Assembly (NCBI GenBank): GCA_012932865.1
Contig: SAXG01000010.1
Span: 62,001-126,000 of the forward strand
DNA length: 64,000 nucleotides
Direction: 5' to 3'
From: Amylostereum areolatum
Taxonomy: Eukaryota > Basidiomycota > Agaricomycetes > Russulales > Stereaceae
Both the position numbers and the translations under genes were made by a program. Below are positions 44,650 through 57,600 of this stretch, piece by piece (the first letter of the stretch is position 1; the number at the start of each line of letters is the position of its first letter). The notes beneath the pieces are model-generated. The model made no database searches, had not been told where the DNA came from, and was given only the letters and a program-made list of their open reading frames with translations.

Positions 44650-47600
44650 TGCGATTCTGGGATGTGTTGGAAAGTGGGTGGGGATGGGGAGTACACGGTC
44701 CCGTCCCTTCTTCGATCGCACTTTTTGACCGCGCGAGCACGTCGTCACGTGGCACTCCCATCGAGATCTGCGCCAGGTTCTCGGATCTTGCTGGCCATTG
44801 CGCGAAGCTGAAGGTCGCCTCGCTTTGACCGCCTTTCTCCTCTGCCTCGCCTCGTCGCCTCGTCGCCTCGCGCCCTTCTCCCCATGGCTACACTCGACCG
44901 CTATTGTCCCTCTCATTCAATAGCAAAGCGTCATGGCCAGCGACCGTGGCCAAGGAACGACGACGAGAGGGCTTGCTTGCAAGTTGCCACTGCCACCCCC
45001 ACAACCTGCACTGCAGCGCCGGTCACCTCACCGCAATCTCACGAAGCCACCTCTCGTCCCGCCCCTTCCTCCCCGTTCGTCCTGTGTCCGATCCTCCTCT
45101 GCCTCGTGCTCTCGACGCACAGCCCTCCCCCGGACCTTCTTCCCTCTTCCGGCCCCCGAGCCCCAAACACGCCCTCCCCGCACCCTCAATCCTCGTTTCG
45201 CTCGCCTCGTGCATCACCCATCCCGCCCTCTCCACCCGCCGATACCCACTCGGGACAAGATCCGCCCCCGTCCACTCGAACACCGCCATCGTGCCCGACA
45301 TCACGCGAACGTCGAACCACGAGCATCGCGAGCGGCGGCGAACAGCCTAGAGTAGCAGTAGCACGCCGCGCCGACGTTTCTCGCGCCATCGTAAAGCATT
45401 CCTGGATGTTGGCCCCGCTCGGGATGGAGCCCGTCCCTTTCTTCCGTGTCTCGGACCTTCCCTGACTGGCGTTCCTCCCCGCCCCGACGCTCCACCGCCC
45501 TGCGCAAGCCCTGCGTCACCTTCGACGTCCGTCGACGCCCCGACGCCGTTAAGCGCCCACCCCCGATGGCTTGGCACAGCCCCCCAGCTCCTCTTCGGCC
45601 CTGGTCTAATCAAGCCTCCTCCCCCTGCCCTCCCCCCGGCCCTCCCTCGTGTTTTTCGTGTTATTCCAAACCAAGCTGGTGCTGTGCAGCCCCCCGCAGT
45701 GACGCACATCTGTCGCGGGGGATGGGCACGGCTCGCAACTGCGCGGCGAGGCGCGGTTGGGGGGTTGTGGTATGAATGTATGCGCCGCGATACTCGCAGT
45801 CGCCGACGCGTCGCGGCGTGTTTTTGCCATCTTAATCGGCACACCTGCAAGCTCGCAAGGCGCGAAGCGTACCGCCCTCCCCTTCTCTCGACGTCGCGGC
45901 CGGTTCGTCATCGCATCCACCATTTCCAAAAGTCTGCCAGGACCATTTCCCTGTCTTACGCAGTTCCGTCCCGTCTCCATTCCACAACATTGCACGCTTT
46001 CAAGTGCCCTATCTGGCCCTCCCCGTCCGGTGACTTCAATCCGCCCCACCGCGCGCGATTTCGAGTCCCACCCTCCGTCCTATCCGGCTACTTTCCTTCC
46101 CCCCCCCCCCCCACTTTTCCTCTTCTCAGAAAGGCGCAAATGCAATCTATCCTTCGGTGGCGACGGCAGAAGGTCCTACCGCACTTGCGTTAGTTCTGAT
46201 GTGGCCCATGCAAACCCGACCGCCTCGTGTTATCTCGCCGTCCCTGGGTTCCCCCTCCCCCCCTTTCCCCCCCTCTCGACGTCAACGTCAACGCGCCGAC
46301 GCTCAACACAATTCAGCCGTGTTTGTGTTTATCTCGGTGGCGCTGCGCGCGCGCTGTCTCCGTCGCCGTCGCCACCGCCTTGTACCCCGAACCAACCGCG
46401 AACAAGGCCGCCCCCGCGTCCGCGTTGTCTCCTTTCGAATCCTGTCTTTTTGTCGGAAGCTCAAGAACATGCACTTTGTGTCCGACAGTCGGTCGGGGCC
46501 GCTTTGACCTTCTACACGCACGCTTGCCACTGCCCTCACCTCGCCTCGCCTCGCCTCACCTTCATCGAAATACAACGAAACGTTCCCTACTGCTAGTTGT
46601 GGCGTCGACGAGGCTGTGCAGCACGTCTACGATCCTTGTCAAAAATGCCACCGACAAATCCCGTTTCACGAATCGCCGCCTGGAGGAATCTATGGCATTT
46701 ACAAGGCGCGCCGCATGTATCTATCTGTCCCCGATGTAGGGTCCGTCGCCCTTCTGGCGTTCTTCCGACAATTTTTGATACACCGCCTGCGTCCGCTCGT
46801 GCAGCAAGGTCAAAGCGACAGCCCCCTGCGCAGTGCGCACGAGTCCGTCCCAGCTTTTCCGACTCGGTACAAGGCGTCGTCGCGTCCGCGGCTTCAATGT
46901 CCGTCGCGTTCGTTCGACTCATCCCCGGTGCACCGCAGACCGCATTCCCCATTCCAGCCCATTCCCCCTCCCCAGCTTCCGCGCTTCGCCACACCGCTCA
47001 CGCCCTCGTACACACACTCCAAAGCACGCGCGCCCGCGCACCTCCACCGGCCCCCCTCGCCGTTGCGCGCTCTTTACAATCCCCGTCCCACCACCCCGCC
47101 CTCGGCCCCCCAAAACGGGGGGTGAACCCTCGAATGACTCGCCCCCCCCCCCCCCCCCCCTTTCTTCCCCCAAGTCATAAGCAATGCATGACCTCCCACA
47201 CCCCCCCCGAATCTCGCCCTCCGAAGTCCTGGTATGAAGCCCACCAGCGCCCGCAGCCGCGTTTCGGAGCGTCCTTCGTTCCCTTCCCTTCCTCCCAGGG
47301 CCTTTCTCAGAAACGGAAACCCCCCAGGAAAGATATGAGGGCGGTTGCGGCGTGCGCCCTCGCCCTCGCACTCACTCGCGCGCCACAGCAAGTCCCCCCT
47401 CTCCACCCGCATACAAATGGCAAGCCCGATCCGACGCCAGCATCAGATCTTCGAAGCCCACTGATAGTAGGGTTTCACGCAGAAACACGAGGACGAGGAC
47501 GATGGGCGGTCTTGGGGTTTATTTTCTCGAGATCACGCTCGAGCGGGGGGTGGCGCGTGATCCCCCGTGCGCGTTTCGTGGGGGCCCAGCTTGCGCTCTC

Positions 47601-48746
47601 GCAGCCACCGCATATCGTCCGCCGCCCTTCTCGAGGAAAACGACGCCCGCGCGCACGGCTCCGGGCTCGCCTCGTCTTTGCCTTTGCGTTTCCTACTGGT
47701 AGCGTTATACGATCCCCGGTTGGACGGGCGAAATGCGACTTGGCGACGAGTACTCGCCATGGGCCCACCCTCGGGCCCCGCCGCCTCGCTTTTCGTCCCA
47801 TCCATCCTCTCGCCCGCCCGCCCCCGGCTACCCGGCCAAACTCTAAAACGCTACAAAGCCTCCCAAACTACCGAACCCGAGAGCGCATCGCGGAGCACCC
47901 CACACCCCCCCACACCCCACGCTTCCCCTTCCGAAGCGGTCGTTCGACCCGGTTTGCTCCATCGCATCGGGAACGTGGCAGTGGCACCTACTGTACTAAA
48001 TACCCCACCTACGACTTGGGAATCGCAGCACTCGAACCCGATCATCCCCAGCTGGATCCACGATTCATAGAGTTCCGACGCCGACGCCGCCACCCCCCCG
48101 CCAGCTGACCGTTCCAATCCCCCTTCCCAAATTGCCCTCCTCTCCACCCAGCCACCTAAGTATCACCCCGCCTCTTCCCTTCTTTTCCCCGCAATCGCAG
48201 CGTGCATGTCCCATTCATTCTCGCCATTTCTTCTAGCCCGCTCAGTTCGTTGGCGCGCTCCACGAACCCAGTCCACCTTCTTGCTCCCCGGGGCCTGTGA
48301 TCGCGATTGTGTAGCTGTTCTGGGCAACTTGAGGGATTGCTGTACGTGCTCTGACGACCTGTCTCCGGGCTCGCCCTCGGGCCCTCCTTATCAGGCCGCA
48401 CGGCGCCTCCCCTCTCCTCTCCTCTCCTCAGAACGTGTGCGTCTTCGGAGAAACCTACAGTACTCTAATAACAGAGTTCGCATGTGAACCTTTTTATCGG
48501 TCGAACTATGCATCCCGATTGTATTGAGGAAAACGATACCATATAAATATGCCCCTCGTCTTCGTGCTATGCTACTACTACTGTACAGTGGGGTGCGGGG
48601 ATGGACTCGGGTGAATATGACACAGAACCGAAGGCAAGGTAAGTAAGCAGTCCGACGTTTGTGACCAACTCCTCTCGATCTCATTGGTGCACCAAACACC
48701 CAAACCCGCTCACCCGCCCCACCGCCAGCGACCTGCGCTCCCCCCT
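44650..48746. other. 4-kb pyrimidine-rich, gene-poor region
   Basis: Mostly C/T-rich on the plus strand with a 19-C run at 47142-47160 and other C runs (about 46101-46112). GC-richness gives long chance frames, including one of 503 codons (46597-48108), but none has a domain, a conserved block or convincing splice structure. It may hold promoter or UTR sequence of the neighbouring genes or non-coding transcripts. Confidence 0.45.
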
Positions 48747-51700
48747 TCACTCCATATCGTGAAAGTCGCCCTCGTCCAGATCGCGCGGCTATCGAGTGGA
48801 CGGACGGGATAAAGACAACGCGAAGGCGCGCGAAGGCGTGCCAAGGCCACGTCAAAGCGGAGACGGGAGCGGATGCGGCGTCGGGGGAAGGAGGAGGGGA
48901 TCGCCCCAGCCGGCGCGTGTTCGTGGAGAGGAGGAGGAGGGCGTCAAAAAGCCGATTCCCACAAAAGCGACCGAGGGAAGCCGCGTCCCCGTGCGGCGGG
49001 ATTTGAGTTTCGAGGCGAGGCGAGGGGGTCGATCGTTGGGCGATGACGCCATGGGTACGCGGACGCGATAAGGGAGGGAGAGAGGGGGGGCGGCGGCGTG
49101 CGTGCAAAGGAGAGAAACGAGGCGGATAAGATTAGCGTTGGTTTCACTTTCCAGGCGATCGGAACGCGAGACGAATCGGGATAACATGGCAGAAGAGACG
49201 TGCGGGTGCGATGGCAGATGGCTTGAGAAGAAGAAGGGGAAGAAAGGACAGGTATGACGGCACGCGACCGATGAGGTCGCGGTGGGGGAGAGGGAAGGCG
49301 AGGGGATTGCCACGGAACGACGAGGCGCCGCGGACAGCGGAAGAGATAGCAGAGCAGAGCAGAGCATCAAAACAGATGAAGAACGAATGAACGGAAGGCA
49401 AGAGATTCGGAGACGAGTATCAGCTCTGCCTGCAGGGATCACTGGCATGGATGTAAAGTTTTCTACCCGAGCGCGACGGCTTTCCGCCGGTAAGAACAGG
49501 GGATCACGGCCAGTCGTGTACAGCCGCTCATCCGTGGTCGAGACCGCCGCCACGACGCACAACGCGAGAGGAAAAAAAAGGCAGGAACGCGTAGGAAAAA
49601 GCACGCACCTCCTTCGGTTCTTCATCCTCCCCGTACTGCATCGTGTAGTCGATGTGGCTCAGCACGGTCTCGATCGAATCCGGGTTTGTCAAGTCCAGTG
49701 GGAGAAACGACACAAGAGGATGGTCCTCTATCTGCAATGACGAACGTGAACGACTTGTCAGCAAATCCCGGACGCTGAGAGAGCCCGGCATAGACCGTCA
49801 AACATGGGAATGGTGCGAACACGGGCGCGAACATTCAAAAGACGCTCTGTGAAGTGAAGGCACATTTCACAGCATCGACTCACGATCGCAGGATGCGGCA
49901 ATAGGCGAGCCATCGGCGGCCACCTAAGAAGGAACGTGGGAGCCCAAACATGGCTTGCACATCTCCCTCGGGCCACGCCGTGGTGTTCATTAAAGTGAGA
50001 TGAAAGAAACGTGGAACGCCACGGAACACGTGTCGGTTAGAAGAAAAACCAGGTATGAACGAAGAAGCAACGCATCCACACGACGAAACGATCGCACGGT
50101 CTGAGCGCTGAGCGCATGCCTATCGTTGCGCCATCGACTGGCTGATATGAGAGATGATAGGGGTGGCACGCTGGAGAGCGGCGCTGAGGGGGGGGCCTGG
50201 AAGGCTGGATCTTCTGCGATGACGCGGGGGACAGAAGATACGCGGTCCAAAGGAGACGAGGAACCGCGAAGAAGAAAGTCGCGCATCGCGACAAAACATC
50301 AACTAGGCTGATGCACGCCCATGCAGAGCTTGGCCGGGGACGCGAGGGCCTCGGCCTGCGCGATAAGGCGTGAACGCGAACGACGCGGAGAGATGGAAAA
50401 CGCGTTGGAACATACAAACGAGGCGGCGGCAGGAACTCCGAGACCAGAGATACTCACAAGTTGGACGATTGCTTGGTTGAGTGCATGGAATCGCGGGTTG
50501 AGAGTGTCTGTTCCATCGCCTTGTCCGTGAGGTGCTGCCAAAAGCAATGGATCTGGGTCGAGGTATCTGTGTTCGGCAAACGCATATCAGCATCCTGGTG
50601 GGTACACTCAGCAAGAGAGCGATTTGGAAAGACATGAACCAGTGTCGATTAATTGAAAATTATAGAAGGATGTGATGAGGAATAACAACGGCAATGACAA
50701 TGCGACCGCGCCGATCCTCTGCCGCGGTGCTAGCTGCCTTGCCCCATTCAGTGGCGGCAATTAAAGTGGATAGAACAAGGTTTCGAGGGGAATGGCGGTA
50801 GGACGGAGATGAAAAGGTATGGCACGACTGCGTAGCCAGCAAAGGCTGGAACCGTGCAACACGGATGCCCGACGCAACAGTGCGAAAATAGATGTGAAGG
50901 CGGAAGGGGAGCAAGAGTGCTTCATGACGCTCACCTGGCTATGTTTCTTTGGGTACGAATGCCATTGCGACCACCACCTGACGGGTCATCGGAGTTGGGG
51001 AGAACGAGGTCCATCTTTGACATAACGTTGATCCACGGGATCTCCAAGTTGACCATGGCGGACATGGCTGAAAGGACGCCACTGTGTCGGTGAGATGAGG
51101 CGGGAAACACGGCGCGTATAGGGACATATGGGAAAATACGATCAGTAAGGGCAATGGCGCATGCCGTGACGTCGAAAGAAGACGTCGGTGCGAAGAGAAG
51201 GAGAATAACGAGGGGCCGGATGACGCGCGTGGGCTGAGGGTTTGTCGGGCGGTAAACGCGCGAGCGCACTAGGCGATACGCGGTGGACCACCATATGCAC
51301 AACGCGCTCGTACGTGGGTACGGCCGAGCGAGGCGGGCCCGAGTACTTTGACCCGGATCGTACTGGGAAAAAGGTTCCTGCTTACTCACCTGAAGAACTT
51401 GTACTTGTCCTCCATGAATTGTGATTCGAGGAGATACGCGGCACATGTGCGCAGGCCGAGACGGTTGAGGTTTTTCACGAGGGCAGGCAGGAACGGATGA
51501 TGTGTGTACAACTCAATCTGGCCTGGCGTGACCGCGTCAATGAGCACGCTGGTACGGAGATGAAGAAGCAAGGCGTACCAGGAAGGTCGATAATGAGATA
51601 GTCATCGTCGTACTCTCCTATCTCCTCTTCTAGCCAGTCCATGTTCTGCAACAGATATCTGGCCCGCGCCACACACCCATGACCGTCAACGCCTGCAGTC

Positions 51701-51972
51701 GATCGAGGGCAGAGCGTAGCACTCACTCACTCGAAGCAGTACACGAGCCCGCCGTTCGGGCCGTAATTGAGTTCGGACATGACGTCCTCCAACGATACAA
51801 GGTCCTTGATGTCGATCGAGGGTGCATACTCAAAACTATCCGGCGCCGCGGCGGGGTCGAGGTTGACAAGATGCGCCGTTCTTTTCGACGTTTGGAGGTG
51901 CGTCATGAATGCGGCGCAGAACGTGGACTTGCCTACGCCAGCAGGGCCAGTAACGAGGACCGCGTAGCGCAT
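48747..51972 (-). CDS. gpn3: GPN-loop GTPase 3
   Basis: GPN3 helps RNA polymerase II assembly and nuclear import. The start at 51972 gives [19 protein letters not shown] (P-loop), then [19 protein letters not shown] and the GPN motif [14 protein letters not shown]. Further exons: [20 protein letters not shown] with [62 protein letters not shown] with [24 protein letters not shown], and [20 protein letters not shown] to [12 protein letters not shown] (ends 49609). The protein then most likely jumps an 820-nt intron (49608-48789, GTGCGT...ATAG) to a 13-codon last exon, [13 protein letters not shown], with TGA at 48747-48749, which matches the usual acidic GPN3 tail. Two other introns are about 730 and 360 nt. 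Reading through instead of splicing would end at 49528 with a basic, unlike tail. Confidence 0.93.
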
Positions 51973-52196
51973 TTTCAGGAGGTTTGAGAAGATATCGACC
52001 GCTGTGGTGGGCACGATGACCGTGGCTGGAGAAGAACGACCGCCGAGACGATGAACGAATGAAGAGATCGGGATGCGCGGCAGAAGGCGGGCCGGCTCGA
52101 AATGGAACTCCGATTAGTGGTGATCTTCAGCTCAATCTGGCCACTGCCAGTCACCGACTCACCGACCGCCGCCCCGCCCCTTCTTCCGCCCCCTCC
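51973..52196. promoter_or_regulatory. Bidirectional promoter, GPN3 / PYM
   Basis: 224 bases between outward-facing starts. No TATA is obvious. TCACCGACTCACCGACCGCC lies just upstream of PYM. Shared regulation of these two genes is only inferred from the spacing. Confidence 0.4.
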
Positions 52197-52846
52197 ATGT
52201 CCTCCAGAGGCCCTAAACTCAACCCCGACAAAAGTGCTGCGGGAATCGCAGTCGACCCCCGAACTCTCGATCGCGTCATCCCGGAATCCAAGCGCTCAGA
52301 TGGCTCGTACGTCTCCTCCCCGTCTCTCACTCTGCCCCGTCTCTGATCCCAGGCAGAGTGCGCAAGGAGCGCAAGATCCGCCCAGGATTCACGCCTCAGG
52401 AGGACGTCAAACTTTTCCGCGGATCGCGTCAGCAGACGATGGACTCGCGCGCCCTGCCCAAGGGCCATATCATCGGCTGGGTCCCGCCCACCCCGCCCGC
52501 ATCCACGACCGACAAATCTGATCTAAGCAAGGCTGCTGCGAAGAACGCGAAACGACGCGAGAAGCGCAAGGAGAAGGCATCACAGGATCAGGGTCCGGTC
52601 AAGGACAATTGGGACAGTGAGGAGGAGGCCGTGAGTTCTGCTGGTGGGAAGGAAAGTCCGGCGGCGGCGAAGCCTACGAACGCGTCGGAAGAAGGGGCGA
52701 AGAAGGGAGGACATACAAACGACGCGCCGAACTGGGCTACTGCTCCTGACACCGCCGAAAGTATTGCCGTCAAGGCGCGAAAGACGGCCTCATCTACCGC
52801 CACTGCCGACGCCATCGCGGACAAGCTCGGTGAGCTATCTGTCTGA
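52197..52846 (+). CDS. PYM (partner of Y14-Mago; exon junction complex disassembly factor)
   Basis: PYM is cytoplasmic, binds Mago-Y14 and the ribosome, and removes exon junction complexes during translation. Exon 1 is 52197-52306 and exon 2 is 52357-52846, separated by a 50-nt GTACGT...GCAG intron, giving 199 residues. The conserved N-terminal Mago-binding block is clear: GIAVDPRTLDRVIPESKR, then DGSVRKERKIRPGFTPQED and VKLFRGS. The middle has the basic segment KAAAKNAKRREKRKEKAS, and NWDSEEE follows. The C-terminus has the helix AESIAVKARKTASSTATA with LGELSV, where the family carries its second conserved helix. The TGA stop ends at 52846. An intron-rich fungus is expected to keep the exon junction complex, which agrees with the window. 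Confidence 0.94.
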
Positions 52847-53037
52847 CAGAGGCCCACGACTTTACGATGAGGATGTATTGGGTATCACCAACTGAATCTG
52901 TGTTATTGGATTATGTATAATAATACACGGGCGACGACTGGTAGTCTAACGCCACCGATGGGGAGGAGGGATTTCCATTACATGGGCGATACGGTAAATG
53001 TAACTCACAGATCTACGCTGGACACAGATAATCCTCA

Positions 53038-54226
53038 CTATGTGATCGACTCCATCTTGTCCAAACCCTCCATTTGAGTCTGCGGAATGTGCGGGACGTG
53101 CACGGGCACGGGCACCGGCGTAGACTTTGATTTGGGTCGCAGCTCCATGGAGATAACAATGAGGATGAGGAAAGCAGACAGTGCGGCTGAAGAACGTCAA
53201 CGGACGAAGCCACGGATCAACGAGACGGTGGACGCACCAACAGACTTGCGCATATTGTCCCATCGAACCTCCTCCATGTCTGATCGCAGGTCGTAGAGCG
53301 TCACTAAGGACTTGTTGAGGACTTCCTGTACAAACGCACAGACCCGTTAGTCATATGTCCTATTTCAACTCGAGAACATCCCACCTCAAGCATGATGTCC
53401 CTTCGCTTGCTCTCGTTCTTCTCCTCGTTCTTGCGACTGTCCACGTCCATTTGAACCCTGTAGAACAAACCGAGCGCGTTATTGACGCGTTCGATCAATG
53501 AGGGAGGTGCAGATGCACGTACTCGTGCTTGAGAGTTGTGATATCTTCCTTCATTTTCCCGTTCAACACATCTACCTCCCGCCGAAGCGCCGCCGCCTGC
53601 GTACGCACGCCTGCCATCTCCGACCGCCCACGAACGGATGACTCCGTCCTCATTTCTGACATGGCTGCACGGAAAAGGTACGCTTGCTAGATGCGTGAAT
53701 TGTCAAGCAAGCACTACCGAAGGGAGTAGAACCGGCTCACATTGTCAAGGTCCTGGTACGTCAGCCCATCGCGTTTGACCTTACCAATCCTATCGGACAG
53801 CAGAGCACGCGTTGCGCGCATAAGACTCCTCGCCGTTGCGGTCGGGAAAGACTTCTCGAGTGCTGTGAAGAACGCATGGGTGTGGAAGGGTGGTGGTGGG
53901 GAGTGGGGCGGAGGCGAGCCTGGATCGTATGCCGCCGGCACCGGTAGACCAGAGACAGGAGGTGGGGGATCTGGAGGGACCGCACTGGAAGTAGATATCG
54001 AACGGCTCGGATTCAAGTTAGGTTGTGAGGGAACGATTTGAGAAGAAGAGGTCGGATGAGGAGGCTCTGGAGAATTCGGAGGCGTGTTAGGATGGTGAGG
54101 CGCGACCGTGGAATGGATTTCGCGACGAAAAGGAGTGGCCAAAGAGAAAAGAGAGGATGTAGATGCGAGTGAACATTCTGCACAAACGAATGCGCGGTAG
54201 AAGCGGGGGAGTTGGCGAGGGAGCAT
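53038..54226 (-). CDS. Mitochondrial coiled-coil membrane protein (DUF1640; Fmp32/MCUR1/CCDC90 family)
   Basis: Members sit in the mitochondrial inner membrane with a matrix coiled coil and affect respiratory complex assembly or calcium uptake. The start [20 protein letters not shown] is Arg-rich and acid-poor like a presequence, followed by a Pro/Ser-rich linker. The conserved part begins [20 protein letters not shown] and [18 protein letters not shown], then [16 protein letters not shown], the coiled coil [40 protein letters not shown] and [20 protein letters not shown]. The last exon gives a membrane helix ([14 protein letters not shown]) and a short basic/Pro tail, with TAG at 53038-53040. 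Four or five short introns join in phase. Fmp32-like is the closest yeast assignment; MCUR1 function in fungi is not established. Confidence 0.92.
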
Positions 54227-54667
54227 TGTGGTACTGCAGCCTGCAGGTACAGTGACAACTTTGCTTTACAGCTCGCCCGGCCCGTTATACCTGGCTGAGG
54301 CTCCGGGCCTCCGGCGAATTTCTCAACTGGTTCGCTCAAAATTATCGAAATTCGAGAATCGAGACTGGAACAATAACGATGCTATAGATGGGATGTATAA
54401 ACGCGAACAAGCCATTAAATACAGCAGCTTTAAGGTAGAACACCAGGCAGAATTTAAGGTGACTAGTGGCATGGGCAACAGTCTAAGGATCTAAGTAGTA
54501 GCATAGGTGAAAGGGGGAGCGGCTCTACACTACAAATTGGAGCAGTGGTGGACAAGAGAGGTGGAGGCATAGTTAAACAATAATCAAAGACAGCAAGGGC
54601 GACAGCAAGAAAGGATGAGATAAAATTACAACCGGAAGTGAGCGGTCACTTGGAGGAAAGAGCATCC
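54227..54667. other. Spacer between two minus-strand genes
   Basis: 441 bases holding the promoter of the DUF1640 gene and the 3' flank of the GTPase gene. AT-rich around 54330-54500. No gene is seen. Confidence 0.4.
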
Positions 54668-57600
54668 TTACTCTTCCATTAGGACAGCTTCAGCTTGTGC
54701 CTCTTCCTCAGCCGCCGTCCGCTCGCGCAATTCGCGGGCGTCGGACCAGAAATTGACCTGGCGAATAACGTCGCTCATGGTCTGCACGACTTCAGCACGC
54801 ACACGAATCTGGGTAGGATCATCCTTCACACCCTCCCAGAGCACGGCAATGCTAACTTCAATCTGCACACCAGGAAAGCATCAGTATGGCGCTATACGGC
54901 GCAATAATGAACAATACACACCTTCTCGGACAGTTGCTCCAACCGCCCACTGAGGGCCGCGCCGACCGTCTCGGCCGCCTTAGAAAGTCGTTCCATGATC
55001 GTGTCCGCCCCACCGTCGAAGATATTATGACGATGATTCTCGACGAAGTTGTGGAAGACAGCCTGCCGCGTTGTCAGCCTCCCTTGCGTGCCAGACGAAG
55101 ATATTAGAGCGCACCTTTTGACGAGCAACGCTGCCGGCCCCACGCTCCTCCATGGCGGCCTCGTAGCCGTCAATAAGCGCGCCCTGGACATGGGGAGCAA
55201 GGCAACGCGAAACCTCCTTTTGCTCCGCGTTCAGAGCATCCTTTACCACTTCGACCACATTCTTGAGTGCGACGCGGGCTTCTTCCACGCAAAGCTCGCC
55301 CTGGTTCTTCACCCGATCCTTGAGCGCGACTGCTGCTGATCCTTCAACGTCCTTGACAATGCCGTTGACGGAATTCATGATAGCCGTCTGCAGGTTCGCG
55401 AATAAGTCCGCTTCGAAAACCTTGGCCCAGGAAGAAGCGATGTTCTTGGTCATAGGAGCGGTGAGCTCGACATTCAGGTCTTGACGGAACGTTCCATGAC
55501 GGCGAAGGGCTTGATAACCAACGTCAGTAAACAAGGGACCTTCAAGGAAAAGTACACTGTAGAACTGACTGGCACGGTAGCTTGCCCAGTGCATGCTCGC
55601 TGCAAATACGTCGGACTTCTCCACAGCACCGGCAGCAGCCTACATTCTTGTCAATACAGGTTCTGGGATAAGGGAGCGAGGAGACGTACCAGTGCAGCGC
55701 CTGCCTCGCACTTTTCTTGCAGGCCTTCCTTGAACGCAACTTTCAGGCCTGCGATGGTTTTGCTTACTACAGCTTTGAACTCCTGCAAACAACGGTGTCA
55801 ATCCCTTGACAACCATAAACGCCGGCGAAAAAACAAACGTTGTTAAGCCGGGGTACGATGCCAACAGGCTGACCATATGCATCAACCTTGGGAGTGTTGG
55901 TCTTCATCGCTGGCATTCCTATGCGAAGCATGTTGAAGTCCAAGTTGTAACCTCGACCCCGACCCATCTGATACAGTCCAGCAAAGCCGCCGCCCTCTTC
56001 TGAATCCTCATCTTCGTCATCTTCGTCATCTTCGTCGTCGTCGTCGTCGTACTCGTCTTCGATGTAGCCGGACTCCCATTTTTCCTTGAGGGCTGCGCGA
56101 TCCGACTCCGTGATTTCGCCCGCGTTCTCAATATATTGCTTCACCGAGTTCGCGAATGTCTTGAGATGCGTCATGAAGGTACGTGCGGCACGCTCGCGAG
56201 ACGAAATGGTCAAACTATGACACCATGATTGGAGGGCAGGTATCCCGGTGTCCTCGGTGTTGGAGAAGCAGTTGGGTTCGCCATCACCTTTGACTTGCCC
56301 TGTTGGAAAACATAAGTTCAATGAAGAGCGATACAATGTGAATTTAACGTACCTTTCAGGCGAATATAATCGCGCGAGGAACATGTAAAGACAGGAAGAT
56401 CAATAGCCGCATAATCCCGAAGGTTGACGGATGGGTCGAACGAGTCGGGATCTCTTTGTTCGGCGGCAGCGTCTGCAAGACCATTAGCGGAATCCCCCCG
56501 TAACGAACGAGTGTTGCCTACCATCAAGCTCCTTCAGCCCTGCACGGAAATCTTCTTTGAGGGCGTCGCGAGAATACTAAACTGGGGTCAATACACCTAT
56601 TCACCGAACTAGTAGAAGCGACCAACCTCTGACCGCTTCAAAGAGCAAAATGCGTTCTTCTCTTTCTGCGCCTTCAACTGTTTCTTCTTGAGAGTGGAAA
56701 TGGCGTCGGTGGCCTCCTTCTTGGCCTTCTTGAATTCATGCTGACGTTCACGACCCGCTTTGATTGCCTGCTTTGCCTCAGCGATTTTAGCCTCCAGGAT
56801 GTCCACAGTAACTTCCTCGTCTTCTTCCTCCTCGTCCTCCTTGTCAACATCTTCCTCGTCCGAGCCGGATTTATAATCGTCCTCAGAGTCCTCTTCATCT
56901 TCCTTCTCAGAATCACTGTCATCGTCCGATACGATGAAAGAGTCGCCGTCATCATCATCATCCATGTCGACATCGTCGTCACTATCGTCGGAGGCCTTTC
57001 TCCGCTTCGCCGACCCTTTGCGTCCGCTGTGGTTTTTCCTCTTCTTGCCTTGGGCCTTCTTCTTCTTCGAGGCCTTGCCAGTGAGCTTGGGGACGAAAGT
57101 TTCACCGTTTTCAAGCGCCTCGATATGCGCTTCGTGCTCCTTGATAATAGCACGGACCGACTTGAGTTGGCCATCAATGTCTACATCCCAAACCGCCGTC
57201 AGCTGGATACTTGGATGAATGATATTCATCTGCGCACCCTTGATACCGGCTTTCGCGCGATTCTCTTTGGGCTTCCATTCAGCTATGCCTTCTGTGGCCT
57301 CGTCAATGCGTTCTTCGATGGCTTCAAGCGTAGGATCGTCGTCCAAGCCGAGAACACCAATGACCTCGGAACAAGATATGTCGTCGCATTTCGATGCTGT
57401 CGTGCAAATGAGTTTCGGCACGTATTCAAACAAATAATAAAAACGTACCAATAAATGTGATGGTATGGTCATCGTAACTAGTGTGCGGGGAAAGGATCAT
57501 AAGTTGTGGGTACGCGCCAGCAACGCAACAAATTCTCACTTTCCATCTGAAATACAAGGAACAAAACACGCGAGCAAGGCGACCAATCAGTCGTCGACTT

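Noticed and set aside
46597..48108. 503-codon plus-strand open frame
   Set aside because: Pro/Arg/Ser-rich composition typical of chance frames in GC-rich DNA, no domain, includes a translated C19 run, and overlapping frames on both strands are equally open.
48852..49625. 257-codon minus-strand open frame downstream of the GPN3 DEEPKE exon
   Set aside because: It lies within the 820-nt GPN3 intron; Ser/Pro/Leu-rich chance frame, and splicing to the acidic tail explains the region better.
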